Assembly: GCA_028280735.1 (NCBI GenBank)
Contig: JANQLH010000042.1
Coordinates: 1 to 49,965, forward strand
DNA: 49,965 bases
Direction of reading: 5' to 3'
Origin: SAR324 cluster bacterium
GTDB taxonomy: Bacteria > SAR324 > XYD2-FULL-50-16
Position 1 is the stretch's first letter, and each line of letters starts with the position of its first letter. The notes beneath the pieces were generated by a model that was given only the letters and a program-made list of their open reading frames with translations, made no database searches and was not told the DNA's origin. Position numbers and translations under genes: made by a program. Shown here one piece after another: positions 38,001 to 44,682 of the stretch.

Positions 38001-38271
38001 AAGGTTGGATCGCTTTCTACATCCCTTAACCGGCGGAGAAACCGGGGAGGGATGGGCATTCGGCAGAGTTCCTCAAAAATCGGATCTGTATACGGTTATC
38101 GGATCAATTCCGGATGTTGACCATATTGAATTCCTGGATGTTTCATTGAAAAATAACATGCCCGAAAGCAACACGGAATCCACCTTGGAGGAGATTGAGA
38201 AAGCAAAATTGTTTCTTATTTGCCCGGGCCGCTACACGATAGAAATGGCCCTTTTTGAATCTTCAGACTAG
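35008..38271 (+). CDS. Large baseplate J protein (Afp11-like)
   Basis: 1087-residue wedge protein of the baseplate. The N-terminus (YRKQTDIEQQVTSALKKQF, FNPALRAVFGRFMKIIIERL) and the segment on a lipid-like VPVGTQVAAPPP start are as in Afp11. The middle contains two or more repeated beta domains with YWQGTGW and YWNGEGWQ. The C-terminus carries the baseplate-J-like fold (LINHLTGELTFGDGQNGMIP, MTSYCVGGGLSGNCSVGTI, then APKFLRHGNLAVTTQDTEDM, IARAKCVPL, LSIIVVPD and GGETGEGWAFGRV). It overlaps gp25 by four bases. The stop codon falls at the edge of a dispersed repeat (copy B), so the last residues could have been altered by its arrival. A second J protein follows. Confidence 0.93.
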   Translation: MNRTESTELSPVIDYRKQTDIEQQVTSALKKQFKGTRYQNFDPESGFNPALRAVFGRFMKIIIERLNKAPNKNFLAFLDLLGESRTPPQPAKVPLKFELAAGSSGSTVVPVGTQVAAPPPEGSSEPIIFETEKELVVSAADLCLLYVQEPTKDTYSDYGLFLNAVQDTDCRLFRGESPVEHYLYIGHQTLFGYRNISTLTITLDPDFSEFANPLKVKWQAWNGQTWQDQDLSGNEKKIEFKNPVSVQPSIINSVDSRWIRCKWLKPVIKPVLDQPITGINLCVTLDQNDLAAENLFFNDLKLDDSKDFCPFGEKPKFGDVFYVSNDDAFSIPGNKTTLSIKLTDEKSYPLPQPSPDLELAWEYWQGTGWSIIRQEKYSEPAPETLTKSGDIDLVFENTPQPNLVNGVEAFWVRVRIVAGNYGTEAHYREKLQFTVDSEIAKPLLDELPSSSEAPKRLTEITHKQVLLDAFAKAGIEISATDPFSIITGISTDMWNLTIKVNTPQPGTIQTYLLVKEDSGSLVVSGQEVSGYHLIPASFAPPSLEKISIGYQTNIEDQAESVFAYDDFAFCGTWDPSTPGKSTVQPFVPMQDKKPTLYLGFDPPPGKESLPNQPVSLFFNVLDKVYSQELPDFESATDPSSDAQLSWEYWNGEGWQHLIVVDETETLTRPGLIQFIAPVDLKGSIRFGVEKNWVRVCYENPESGLFQPVVNAVILNITQAVQAVTIKNETLGSGDGSVGQSFSTARSPVLKGQTLEIMESGSESTSQDSNQQPGEWIPWIEMPDFYASGSQDRHYLINHLTGELTFGDGQNGMIPPKGVGNIRMTSYCVGGGLSGNCSVGTISQLKSSVPYINSVSNPLAAEGGADSESIPSFQSRAPKFLRHGNLAVTTQDTEDMAMLASSEIARAKCVPLVNLSEDPTGRKKKPGQLSIIVVPDSDSPMPQPGVTLMQNTCDALKKVALPLIDVWVVGPVYLRVDVEVKIIVSSLQGAGDLEKELIARLDRFLHPLTGGETGEGWAFGRVPQKSDLYTVIGSIPDVDHIEFLDVSLKNNMPESNTESTLEEIEKAKLFLICPGRYTIEMALFESSD

Positions 38272-38387
38272 CGTCCGGTCAACAATGTAAAGTCGCATTG
38301 AGCTGAAACCGGGAGATAGGTATTTTGTTACCCGTCCCCTGGTTTGAACCGATTTGAAGCGACAGTCTTGGGTTGACACGACACTGG
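38272..38387 (-). repeat. Dispersed intergenic repeat, copy B (inverted relative to copy A)
   Basis: Reverse complement of the repeat at 4046-4180, with conserved ends and a shorter middle. It starts directly after the TAG of the large baseplate-J gene and accounts for most of a 206-base gap in an otherwise tightly packed operon. Confidence 0.75.
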
Positions 38388-38477
38388 TTTGATCCCGGCT
38401 CAAGTTCAACTTAACCGAAGCAACATTGATTGAGCGGGAGAGTTGAGTAATTGAAATGCACAATCGGAGATAAAAAC

Positions 38478-39404
38478 ATGCCCCTGGAACTCCCCAACCT
38501 TGATGATCGCAGTTTTGAAGACCTGGTTTCCGAAGGTATTGAGATCATTCCCGAGGTCTCTCCCGACTGGACCGATTATAACGCCACTGATCCGGGCATC
38601 ACCTTGATTGAACTGTTCGCCTATATCAGCGACATTCTGATCTACAGGCTAAACCAGGTAGCCGATGACAATGTGATTCAATTTTTAAAACTATTGAGGG
38701 GACCATTGTGGGAAGGACCTCAACCCGGTGAAAAGCTGACGGATCTGATTAGAAAGACGATGCAAGAAATCAGAAAAACAGACAGGGCAGTAACTCCCGC
38801 TGATTTTTGTGAACTGGCATTGAAAGCCGCCGGAAACAGGGTAAGCAGGGCTCATTGTGTGCCGGGGAAAAACCTGGATTTGAAGACAAAATCCCAAAAA
38901 ACCCGTGAAGGGCATATCAGCGTAGTGATTGTTCCCAACGAAGACGAAAAGGATATCGAAGATCTTAAAAGGACTGTGAAAGAATACCTGGAACCAAGGC
39001 GTTTAATAACTACCCAGGTTAACGTGGCCAAGGCAAAATCAATTGAAGTGGATGTTCAACTGACCTTGCACGCCAAGGATGATTTTCCGCTAGATCAGGT
39101 AAAAGAAGCAGCAAATCTGGCTTTAAGGAGGTTTTTCGATCCGCTTCTCGGCGGCTTCGATGGGCAAGGGTGGCCCTTTGGCAGAGATGTTTATGTTTCG
39201 GATGTCTATAAAATTTTAAACAGGGTAGAAGGAGTGGATTTTACCTCTAAGACTACGGATCAGGTAGAGCTATGGACCAAAGACAATGACCGCTTCATTT
39301 TCGATAACGATACGAAACCACCCGCACTGGTTTCGATTCAAATAAATTCCAATGAACTGGTAAAGCCGTTGGAAACTTACAATCTGACAGTGATGTCGGC
39401 GTAA
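38478..39404 (+). CDS. Second baseplate J-like protein (Afp12-like)
   Basis: 308-residue second wedge component. Evidence: the N-terminal LPNLDDRSFEDLVSEGIEII, WTDYNATDPGITLIELFAYI (highly typical of Afp11/12 family openings), YRLNQVADDN, then TPADFCELALKAAG, HISVVIVPNEDE, VKEYLEPRRLIT, and the C-terminal LRRFFDPLLGGFDGQGWPFG. It is short compared with Afp12, and lacks the large middle domain, so it is a compact version. The frame is open to 38451, but ATG 38478 has GGAG 8 bases upstream. Copy B of the repeat lies just before it. Confidence 0.9.
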   Translation: MPLELPNLDDRSFEDLVSEGIEIIPEVSPDWTDYNATDPGITLIELFAYISDILIYRLNQVADDNVIQFLKLLRGPLWEGPQPGEKLTDLIRKTMQEIRKTDRAVTPADFCELALKAAGNRVSRAHCVPGKNLDLKTKSQKTREGHISVVIVPNEDEKDIEDLKRTVKEYLEPRRLITTQVNVAKAKSIEVDVQLTLHAKDDFPLDQVKEAANLALRRFFDPLLGGFDGQGWPFGRDVYVSDVYKILNRVEGVDFTSKTTDQVELWTKDNDRFIFDNDTKPPALVSIQINSNELVKPLETYNLTVMSA

Positions 39405-39418
39405 AGAAAATATAACCG

Positions 39419-40789
39419 ATGGAACAAACCAAGACCTATACAAGCCAGTTACAGCAATACTTGCCGGCAATATTCCGTGATGAAGAATTTCTGGTGATCT
39501 TTTTATCTGCTTTCGAAAAAATCCTGTTAACCAGCAGCTCTCACGATCGTCGAGAGATTGAGTCGGAAGAGGGTTTGGAAGATACGATTGAAAATCTGCA
39601 TCGCTTTTTTGACCCCGAGATGACACCGGAAAGATTTCTCCCTTGGCTGGCAAGCTGGGCAGCATTGAGTGTTCGTGAGGATTTGAGTCAAAAGCAAAAA
39701 CGGGATTTTATTGCCAACATGGTGCAATTGTATCGTCGCAGGGGAACGAAGGAAAACCTGCAAAAGCTTTTGAATATCTTTACCGTTGTGGCACCAACCA
39801 TAACGGAAGCCTCAAGCTCACCGGAGTTTCAGCTGGGCGTACATTCAACCCTTGGATTGGATGCCTACGTCAGCGGTGGCAGACCATACTTTTTCGATGT
39901 CAGCATATCGTTTCGCACCTTGGTTTGCCCCGGAGAAAAACTGCCCTTGGCTTTTCAGCTACAGGATCAGTTCGAAAAACCGGTGTGCGCAATGGAAGAT
40001 ATCTCAATCCAAATAGTCCTAACACCCGATCATGGCACCATCTTAGCTGCCGATAGCACCGCGCTTACAAAAAAGGCAGGGATGTACATCCTGGAAATCC
40101 CGAAAGGATTTTCCTCTGCTGTCGTCCTTTACGAAGCGGATGAAAAAGCTGAGAACATCGTACTCACAGGTGAAACAAAAAAGGGATTAAAGCTTCAACA
40201 ATCGTTTGATGTCAGGGGACCCAGTAGCCGTAAAGCCTCCCAACTGGCAATTATCAGCTCAACCACGGTTTGCAGGGGAGAGTTACTGCCATTACTCTTT
40301 CAACTGCGAGATGACAAAGGTTACCCGGCTTACCTCTCCAGTGATACCGAGTTTCGGTTAACCCTCGAAAAACAAAAAGGGATTTTGTCGGGTACCGGTT
40401 TCAATGGAAACTCATTACCCGATGGCATTGTCATTCCCAAGGCTGTGACTTCGGCCGTAGCCTTTTTTGAAGCGGAATCTGTCGGAGAGACGATTCTAAC
40501 AGCCGATGCCCTTGACAAGCCAATTGCATCCGCGACCCAAGCGATTACTATCGCTCCCAAACCTGATGAATCATCTCCGTCATCTATCGTGATTAAAAAC
40601 ATGCTGGCTTTTGGCCGTGGGCAAAGCTCATTGGCGTCAAGGCAATACGCTGTAACGAGGGCCTTGATTGAGCAGGAAAAACCCGCTCATACCGATTTTA
40701 ATTTAAAGCTTGTTTATCCGACCATGCAGTTGGCTGTGCACTCTACCATTGGAGTTGACACCGTACTCGGATCGGCATTCGGCACTTAA
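39419..40789 (+). CDS. Tail protein I (gpI)-like wedge protein split by two Ig-like domains
   Basis: 456 residues. The N-terminal ~165 residues are gpI-like: YLPAIFRDEEFLVIFLSAFE, FFDPEMTPERFLPWLASWAA, MVQLYRRRGTKENLQKLL, FQLGVHSTLGLD, GRPYFFDVSISF. The family's ending is also there (residues ~405-456: LIEQEKPAHTDFNLKLVYPT, HSTIGVDTVLG). Between them sit two related ~100-residue beta units (~166-265 and 275-380) that share VCxGExLPLxFQLxD, IPK...SAV.F.EA and ILT. The normal gpI protein would run straight from YFF..V.S. to the EKPAH region, so this is an insertion of two Ig-like domains into a loop, probably exposed on the baseplate edge. Ribosome-binding site weak. Confidence 0.85.
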   Translation: MEQTKTYTSQLQQYLPAIFRDEEFLVIFLSAFEKILLTSSSHDRREIESEEGLEDTIENLHRFFDPEMTPERFLPWLASWAALSVREDLSQKQKRDFIANMVQLYRRRGTKENLQKLLNIFTVVAPTITEASSSPEFQLGVHSTLGLDAYVSGGRPYFFDVSISFRTLVCPGEKLPLAFQLQDQFEKPVCAMEDISIQIVLTPDHGTILAADSTALTKKAGMYILEIPKGFSSAVVLYEADEKAENIVLTGETKKGLKLQQSFDVRGPSSRKASQLAIISSTTVCRGELLPLLFQLRDDKGYPAYLSSDTEFRLTLEKQKGILSGTGFNGNSLPDGIVIPKAVTSAVAFFEAESVGETILTADALDKPIASATQAITIAPKPDESSPSSIVIKNMLAFGRGQSSLASRQYAVTRALIEQEKPAHTDFNLKLVYPTMQLAVHSTIGVDTVLGSAFGT

Positions 40790-40815
40790 CCAGAAACAAA
40801 AAAGAGAGGATTACC

Positions 40816-42075
40816 ATGAGCAAAAGCATAGAGCTGGACAAATACGTTAACTACTACGATCACCAGTTTTTAACCAAGGAAGAGTTCAATTGCGATCAAA
40901 ACTTTTTTCTGAACAGCCAACTACTACAAAACGACTTCCTCTACTCGACCGGGGTGATTTACGGTTATGACGTCAGTGATGACGGGAATACGACGCTTAC
41001 CATCCACAAAGGTATTGCTATTTATCAAGGCGGACAACCCCTCATTTTGAAAGAAGACTATAGTGCAATCGTGGACGATTTGAAGGATGATTCCTTACCG
41101 ACCAATGCCGGTGATTTAAAGGTTGTCTTAACTTGTCGCTTCAAGCTTTATATACCCTCCGCCGATGATCCCGATTACGATAAGGATCTGCAACAACCCA
41201 CGCGTCAGCACAGGCGACTGGTTTTTACTCTTTATGATGAAAGCCATGTGCCGGCCGAAGAAATCAAACTGGCAACCATGACACTCCTGGGAGGAAAAAC
41301 GATCAGCAAATTGGATTGTTCGATAAAAACAACCGGCCGCTACAAGGGAAACCCCCAGGTTAGCCCTGATCGATTGCTCCTGAACAGCGGTAACAAACAA
41401 TTCCAAATTGTTTGCAATAATGATGGCCTTTTCCTACAGGAACTGAAAAACGGAACTCCCTACAATATCCTGGAGTACCTCAGTCCGACAAATACTAATA
41501 GGGGATTAATCTCCCTGGGTGACAGGCAAGGGAACGAATGTGATTTTTATTCTTATCAGTTGGGCTACAAATCCAAACTGGATAGGGTCGGTGATCCTGC
41601 AACGGAACTTCCCCATGAAAAAACAGCCAGTGTCAATATGGCTTCAGCAAGTTTCATGAGTGATTCCATTGCCGCGTCATCTTCAGCATCCGGAAATGGG
41701 AACCTGGAAGCGTTTGTGTCGGACGAATCCCTTGAAGTCGGGGATGTTGTTTCTCTTGATTCCAAGAGCGAAAAAGTCAGGAAGTCAACTCAAAAAGATG
41801 ATGCCATGGTGATTGGTGTTGTTTCTTCAGTTCGCTCGACTGTAACCGGCGTATACCTGATTGCAGTATCCGGACGGGTCGAATGTAGCGTGAATGGTGC
41901 CGTTAAACGGGGAGATTTGCTAACCACCTCATCAAAACCGGGTATAGCCTCCAAAGCCAAACCCGTCTCAATTAGCGGAACAGAGGTATATAAAGCCGGC
42001 ACAATAATAGGAAAAGCCTTAGGCTCCAATAAGTCCGGTTCAGGCAGTATCGATGTTTTGGTCATGCTAAATTAG
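40816..42075 (+). CDS. Baseplate-associated fibre-like protein
   Basis: 419 residues. The N-terminus (LDKYVNYYDHQFLTKEEFNC, QLLQNDFLYSTGVIYGYDV) resembles the eCIS/phage family that opens with a YxxGQxLTxxDFxxEQ-type motif and attaches fibres to the baseplate. The middle is beta-rich (TIHKGIAIYQGGQPLILKED, RRLVFTLYDES). The C-terminal ~130 residues (LEAFVSDESLEVGDVVSLDS, AVSGRVECSVNGAVKRGDLL, AGTIIGKALGSNKSGSGSID) look like the beta domain that ends many phage tail fibres. No signal peptide. AGAGAGGA lies before the ATG. Exact role unknown; likely a tail-fibre or fibre-linker, since a longer fibre gene follows. Confidence 0.75.
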   Translation: MSKSIELDKYVNYYDHQFLTKEEFNCDQNFFLNSQLLQNDFLYSTGVIYGYDVSDDGNTTLTIHKGIAIYQGGQPLILKEDYSAIVDDLKDDSLPTNAGDLKVVLTCRFKLYIPSADDPDYDKDLQQPTRQHRRLVFTLYDESHVPAEEIKLATMTLLGGKTISKLDCSIKTTGRYKGNPQVSPDRLLLNSGNKQFQIVCNNDGLFLQELKNGTPYNILEYLSPTNTNRGLISLGDRQGNECDFYSYQLGYKSKLDRVGDPATELPHEKTASVNMASASFMSDSIAASSSASGNGNLEAFVSDESLEVGDVVSLDSKSEKVRKSTQKDDAMVIGVVSSVRSTVTGVYLIAVSGRVECSVNGAVKRGDLLTTSSKPGIASKAKPVSISGTEVYKAGTIIGKALGSNKSGSGSIDVLVMLN

Positions 42076-42149
42076 TGTCTGAAGGGAAAATCATTAAACC
42101 CTTATCCAGCTTTGTGCCGGATACCGGAAATCAGCTTGAAGATGAACGA

Positions 42150-42225
42150 GCTATCAGCTGTCAGCTTTCTGCTTAAGGCATTATGAAGACAAGCAAAAAC
42201 CGGCTGAGAGCTGATCGCTGAAAGC
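42150..42225. repeat. Imperfect inverted repeat in the gap before the fibre gene
   Basis: Two 23-base arms (42150-42172 and 42203-42225) match as reverse complements with about five differences (GCTATCAGCTGTCAGCTTTC against the reverse of GCTGAGAGCTGATCGCTGAA). Similar AGCTnTCAGC palindromes are common scattered repeats in bacteria. The rest of the 257-base gap shows no gene. Confidence 0.6.
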
Positions 42226-42332
42226 ACTGAACCTCGAAACGCCAAGCTGCTTTTAAAACTTTAATTAATAGGGTTTAATCCGGTTTTCGTTCAGACACAA
42301 ATTAATGAATCATATTCTACAAGGAGATAACA

Positions 42333-43721
42333 ATGTCAGGTCAACCTTTTCCCGGACCGATAATAGCTTACGATGACCCGGAATTAATCCTTTCCAAAGA
42401 AGAAGATCCGGATAATGACTCCTGGTCGCTGCAAAACGATTTGAGCAGTCAATCGCTGCTGATTCAATCCCCAAGCGGAGCCACAAAACCACAAGCCGTC
42501 ATTGACAAATCAGGAAAGCTCAAGGCCGATAGTTTCACAGGCAACGGGGATAACCTTACGGTGACAAGCAGTATTGGAGGAGACGGAACCCTGAAAACCG
42601 CTCTCAATGGCCTGAAAACAGACGTTGATGGCAAGGTCAGTGCCAACAGCCCTAAAATCACAGGAACCCTGACAGTATCGGGTTCCGGCAATGAAATCAC
42701 GGGTCTGACCGGGGATGGCCTGTTTAGCGTCAAACATTCCGGCGAATCCAAGTTTGTGGTGGGAAATGATGACATCGTCAAGCTCAACCACCTCAATATC
42801 GGAAACCTGACAGAAAAAATCCCCTTGGATAAACCACGGCTGGATATCAATGGTATTAGCAATATTACAGGTGCGCTTTCCGTAAAACAGCCAAATGAAG
42901 GGGCAGACTTTCTCACACTGCAGGATTTTAAAGGGGATCAGATAGTTAAAATCGGAGACAGTAAAATCAATGGTGCCAATATCATCATCAAAGGTGATCG
43001 ATTGGACTATGATACGCTATGCGTCCAGGATTCTGACAAGAAAAACCTTTTTCATATCAACAACACGGCCGTATTTGCCAGTACCCTGGGAATTGGCAGT
43101 TTTGCAACTTCTCCGGACAACGGTACCTTGCATGTCAAAGGTAGTGCCATTATTGAAGGAGGGATTGGAACAGGCTCGGAAGCGGTAAAATGGGAAGTTT
43201 TTTCAGATAAAATAAAAAACAATAGCCTGGGCACCCTGCAAAAGGAACTTCCCAACAGTCACATTGATAAAATCATTTCTGTCAAAGGTATGGTGTTTCA
43301 GGTTAAGCAAAATGGGAAATTGTTTTTATCACAGCCATTTTATATTCCAACCGAGACAAATAAAGCATTTTGTTACGTTTCAAGTATATGTCGTAACACC
43401 AATAACATAGGCTACTCAGGCACGTTAAGGCAGGCCAGCAATGAGGCAATTATGTTGGGCGATGGAGCCTCTGCTGTTGATGATATCTACACCGGTCTTC
43501 AAATTACTGTCTATCCTTCTGGCTCAGACCCTGAGACTCGTTTCGTCGAAAGCTACTTTGGCCAATCAAAGAGTGTCAGGATCATTCCTGATCTTATTAA
43601 TTTACCGGATCCGAATTCAAGATGTGTGATTACAGCAAATCCAAACATCAATATCAACCTATGTTATGGCCCTAACCTAAAAGACGCCATAGTGAAGATT
43701 TACGTTTCCTATTCAGTTTGA
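42333..43721 (+). CDS. Putative tail fibre protein
   Basis: 462 residues, beta-rich and repetitive, with patterns typical of trimeric tail fibres: LTVSGSGNEITGLTGDGLFS, LDINGISNITGALSVKQP, LHVKGSAIIEGGIGTGS. An N-terminal segment (PGPIIAYDDPELILSKEED) could bind the baseplate. The C-terminal ~150 residues (VKGMVFQVKQNGKLFLSQPF onward, ending AIVKIYVSYSV) form a distinct domain, probably the receptor-binding head. No coiled coil or chaperone domain is clear. In eCIS the fibre decides the target cell; nothing here tells which cell. AAGGAG ribosome-binding site. It is the last structural gene before the IS200 element. Confidence 0.78.
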   Translation: MSGQPFPGPIIAYDDPELILSKEEDPDNDSWSLQNDLSSQSLLIQSPSGATKPQAVIDKSGKLKADSFTGNGDNLTVTSSIGGDGTLKTALNGLKTDVDGKVSANSPKITGTLTVSGSGNEITGLTGDGLFSVKHSGESKFVVGNDDIVKLNHLNIGNLTEKIPLDKPRLDINGISNITGALSVKQPNEGADFLTLQDFKGDQIVKIGDSKINGANIIIKGDRLDYDTLCVQDSDKKNLFHINNTAVFASTLGIGSFATSPDNGTLHVKGSAIIEGGIGTGSEAVKWEVFSDKIKNNSLGTLQKELPNSHIDKIISVKGMVFQVKQNGKLFLSQPFYIPTETNKAFCYVSSICRNTNNIGYSGTLRQASNEAIMLGDGASAVDDIYTGLQITVYPSGSDPETRFVESYFGQSKSVRIIPDLINLPDPNSRCVITANPNININLCYGPNLKDAIVKIYVSYSV

Positions 43722-43814
43722 CAATTACGATTGGAATTAGCGGACAACCATGTTTTTAAAACAGTTTTGTTGAACCGTGTTGTTAAACAAAAACCAATTG
43801 AATGGAGGAAAACA

Positions 43815-43919
43815 ATGGAAAGATAAATCGAATTAAAATCCATGGATGCCCAGATTCTGGATTTCAAAGCTAGTTATATTGGGTCCACAATGCATGAAAT
43901 CTATTTGGATTGTTTTTAG
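43815..43919 (+). pseudogene. Decayed small ORF with in-frame stop
   Basis: Has a good start (GGAGG then ATG 43815) but stops at the fourth codon (TAA 43824). Reading on in the same frame gives a protein-like IELKSMDAQILDFKASYIGS to a TAG at 43917. It may be the remnant of a small gene. The evidence is only the reading-frame quality and the ribosome-binding site. Confidence 0.3.
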
Positions 43920-44026
43920 CCTACTTGTCCTCAAAAAACAGGATTTGGTAATCACCTGCTTTGATAGATTCCAGTTTGGTGGTTTTTCATTTTTAAACGG
44001 AAGTTCATTTATTCTAACAATTAAAA

Positions 44027-44651
44027 CCCCGTCCTGTGGACGGGGTCAGAGGCCATAGGCTTTGCCGTATGGACGACTCAATGATAAAGCCAATAGTTAA
44101 GTTGTTCCCGCAACTCTAACTAAGGAGCTAATCAATGAGTCGCTTCAGAAAATTATCACATGCCATTTGGCATTGCCAGTATCATATTGTCTGGGTTCCG
44201 AAATATAGATATCGGATACTCAAGGGCGATTTAGCCAATGAAGTAACCCGATGCATAAAGATGTTTTCCGATCAAAAAGGCTGTGAGGTCGTCGAACTCA
44301 ATGTTCAGATTGATCATGTGCATCTAGTGGTGATGGTTCCTCCTAAAATATCAATATCCAGTTATGTAGGAATGGTAAAAGGAAGAACAGCAATTCGAGT
44401 TTTTAATAAATTTCGTCAGTTAAAAGAAAAACAGTATTGGGGGAATCATTTCTGGGCAGAGGGTTATTGCGTAGATACAATCGGCCTAGATGCAGAAATG
44501 ATCCTCAAATATTTTAAATTCCAAGAACATCAAGAAAAGAGATAAACACCTTTCATTCGAAGAATGGGAACAGCTTCCTTGTCCCTTCCAGGGGCAAGGT
44601 AAATTACCCCCTTCTAGGGGTTATCCCAATACCGTACCCTTTGGGTGCGGT
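44027..44651 (+). mobile_element. IS200/IS605-family element (tnpA only)
   Basis: A single-ORF IS200-type element. The left end carries a perfect hairpin CCCCGTCC-TGT-GGACGGGG (44027-44045); the right end carries ACCGTACCC-TTT-GGGTGCGGT (44631-44651) and two further small hairpins at about 44577-44620. Such subterminal palindromes are recognised by the Y1 transposase. The exact ends are not determined; no tnpB is present. It sits between the last fibre gene and the Hint-zincin gene. Confidence 0.7.
44135..44545 (+). CDS. tnpA: IS200-type Y1 transposase TnpA
   Basis: 136-residue HUH single-strand transposase. Visible motifs are the N-terminal IWHCQYHIVWVPKYRYRIL, the metal-binding HUH in IDHVHLVVMVPP, GMVKGRTAIRVF, and the catalytic Tyr in HFWAEGYCVDTIG. 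Length is normal for IS200, and all core residues look intact, so it may be active. The opening and the lack of an extended C-terminus favour IS200 rather than a REP-associated RAYT. Start ATG 44135 follows AAGGAG 8 bases upstream. Confidence 0.93.
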   Translation: MSRFRKLSHAIWHCQYHIVWVPKYRYRILKGDLANEVTRCIKMFSDQKGCEVVELNVQIDHVHLVVMVPPKISISSYVGMVKGRTAIRVFNKFRQLKEKQYWGNHFWAEGYCVDTIGLDAEMILKYFKFQEHQEKR

Positions 44652-44682
44652 TGTTTATTATTAACATTAAAGGAGGTAGAAA

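Noticed and set aside
21827-43721. Prophage
   Set aside because: No capsid, portal, terminase, integrase or lysis gene; ATPase, DUF4255 and duplicated tube/sheath genes fit an eCIS.
21827-43721. Type VI secretion system
   Set aside because: No TssJLM membrane complex or ClpV-type unfoldase; the ATPase is Afp15-like, and the LysM and gpI proteins are of the eCIS type.
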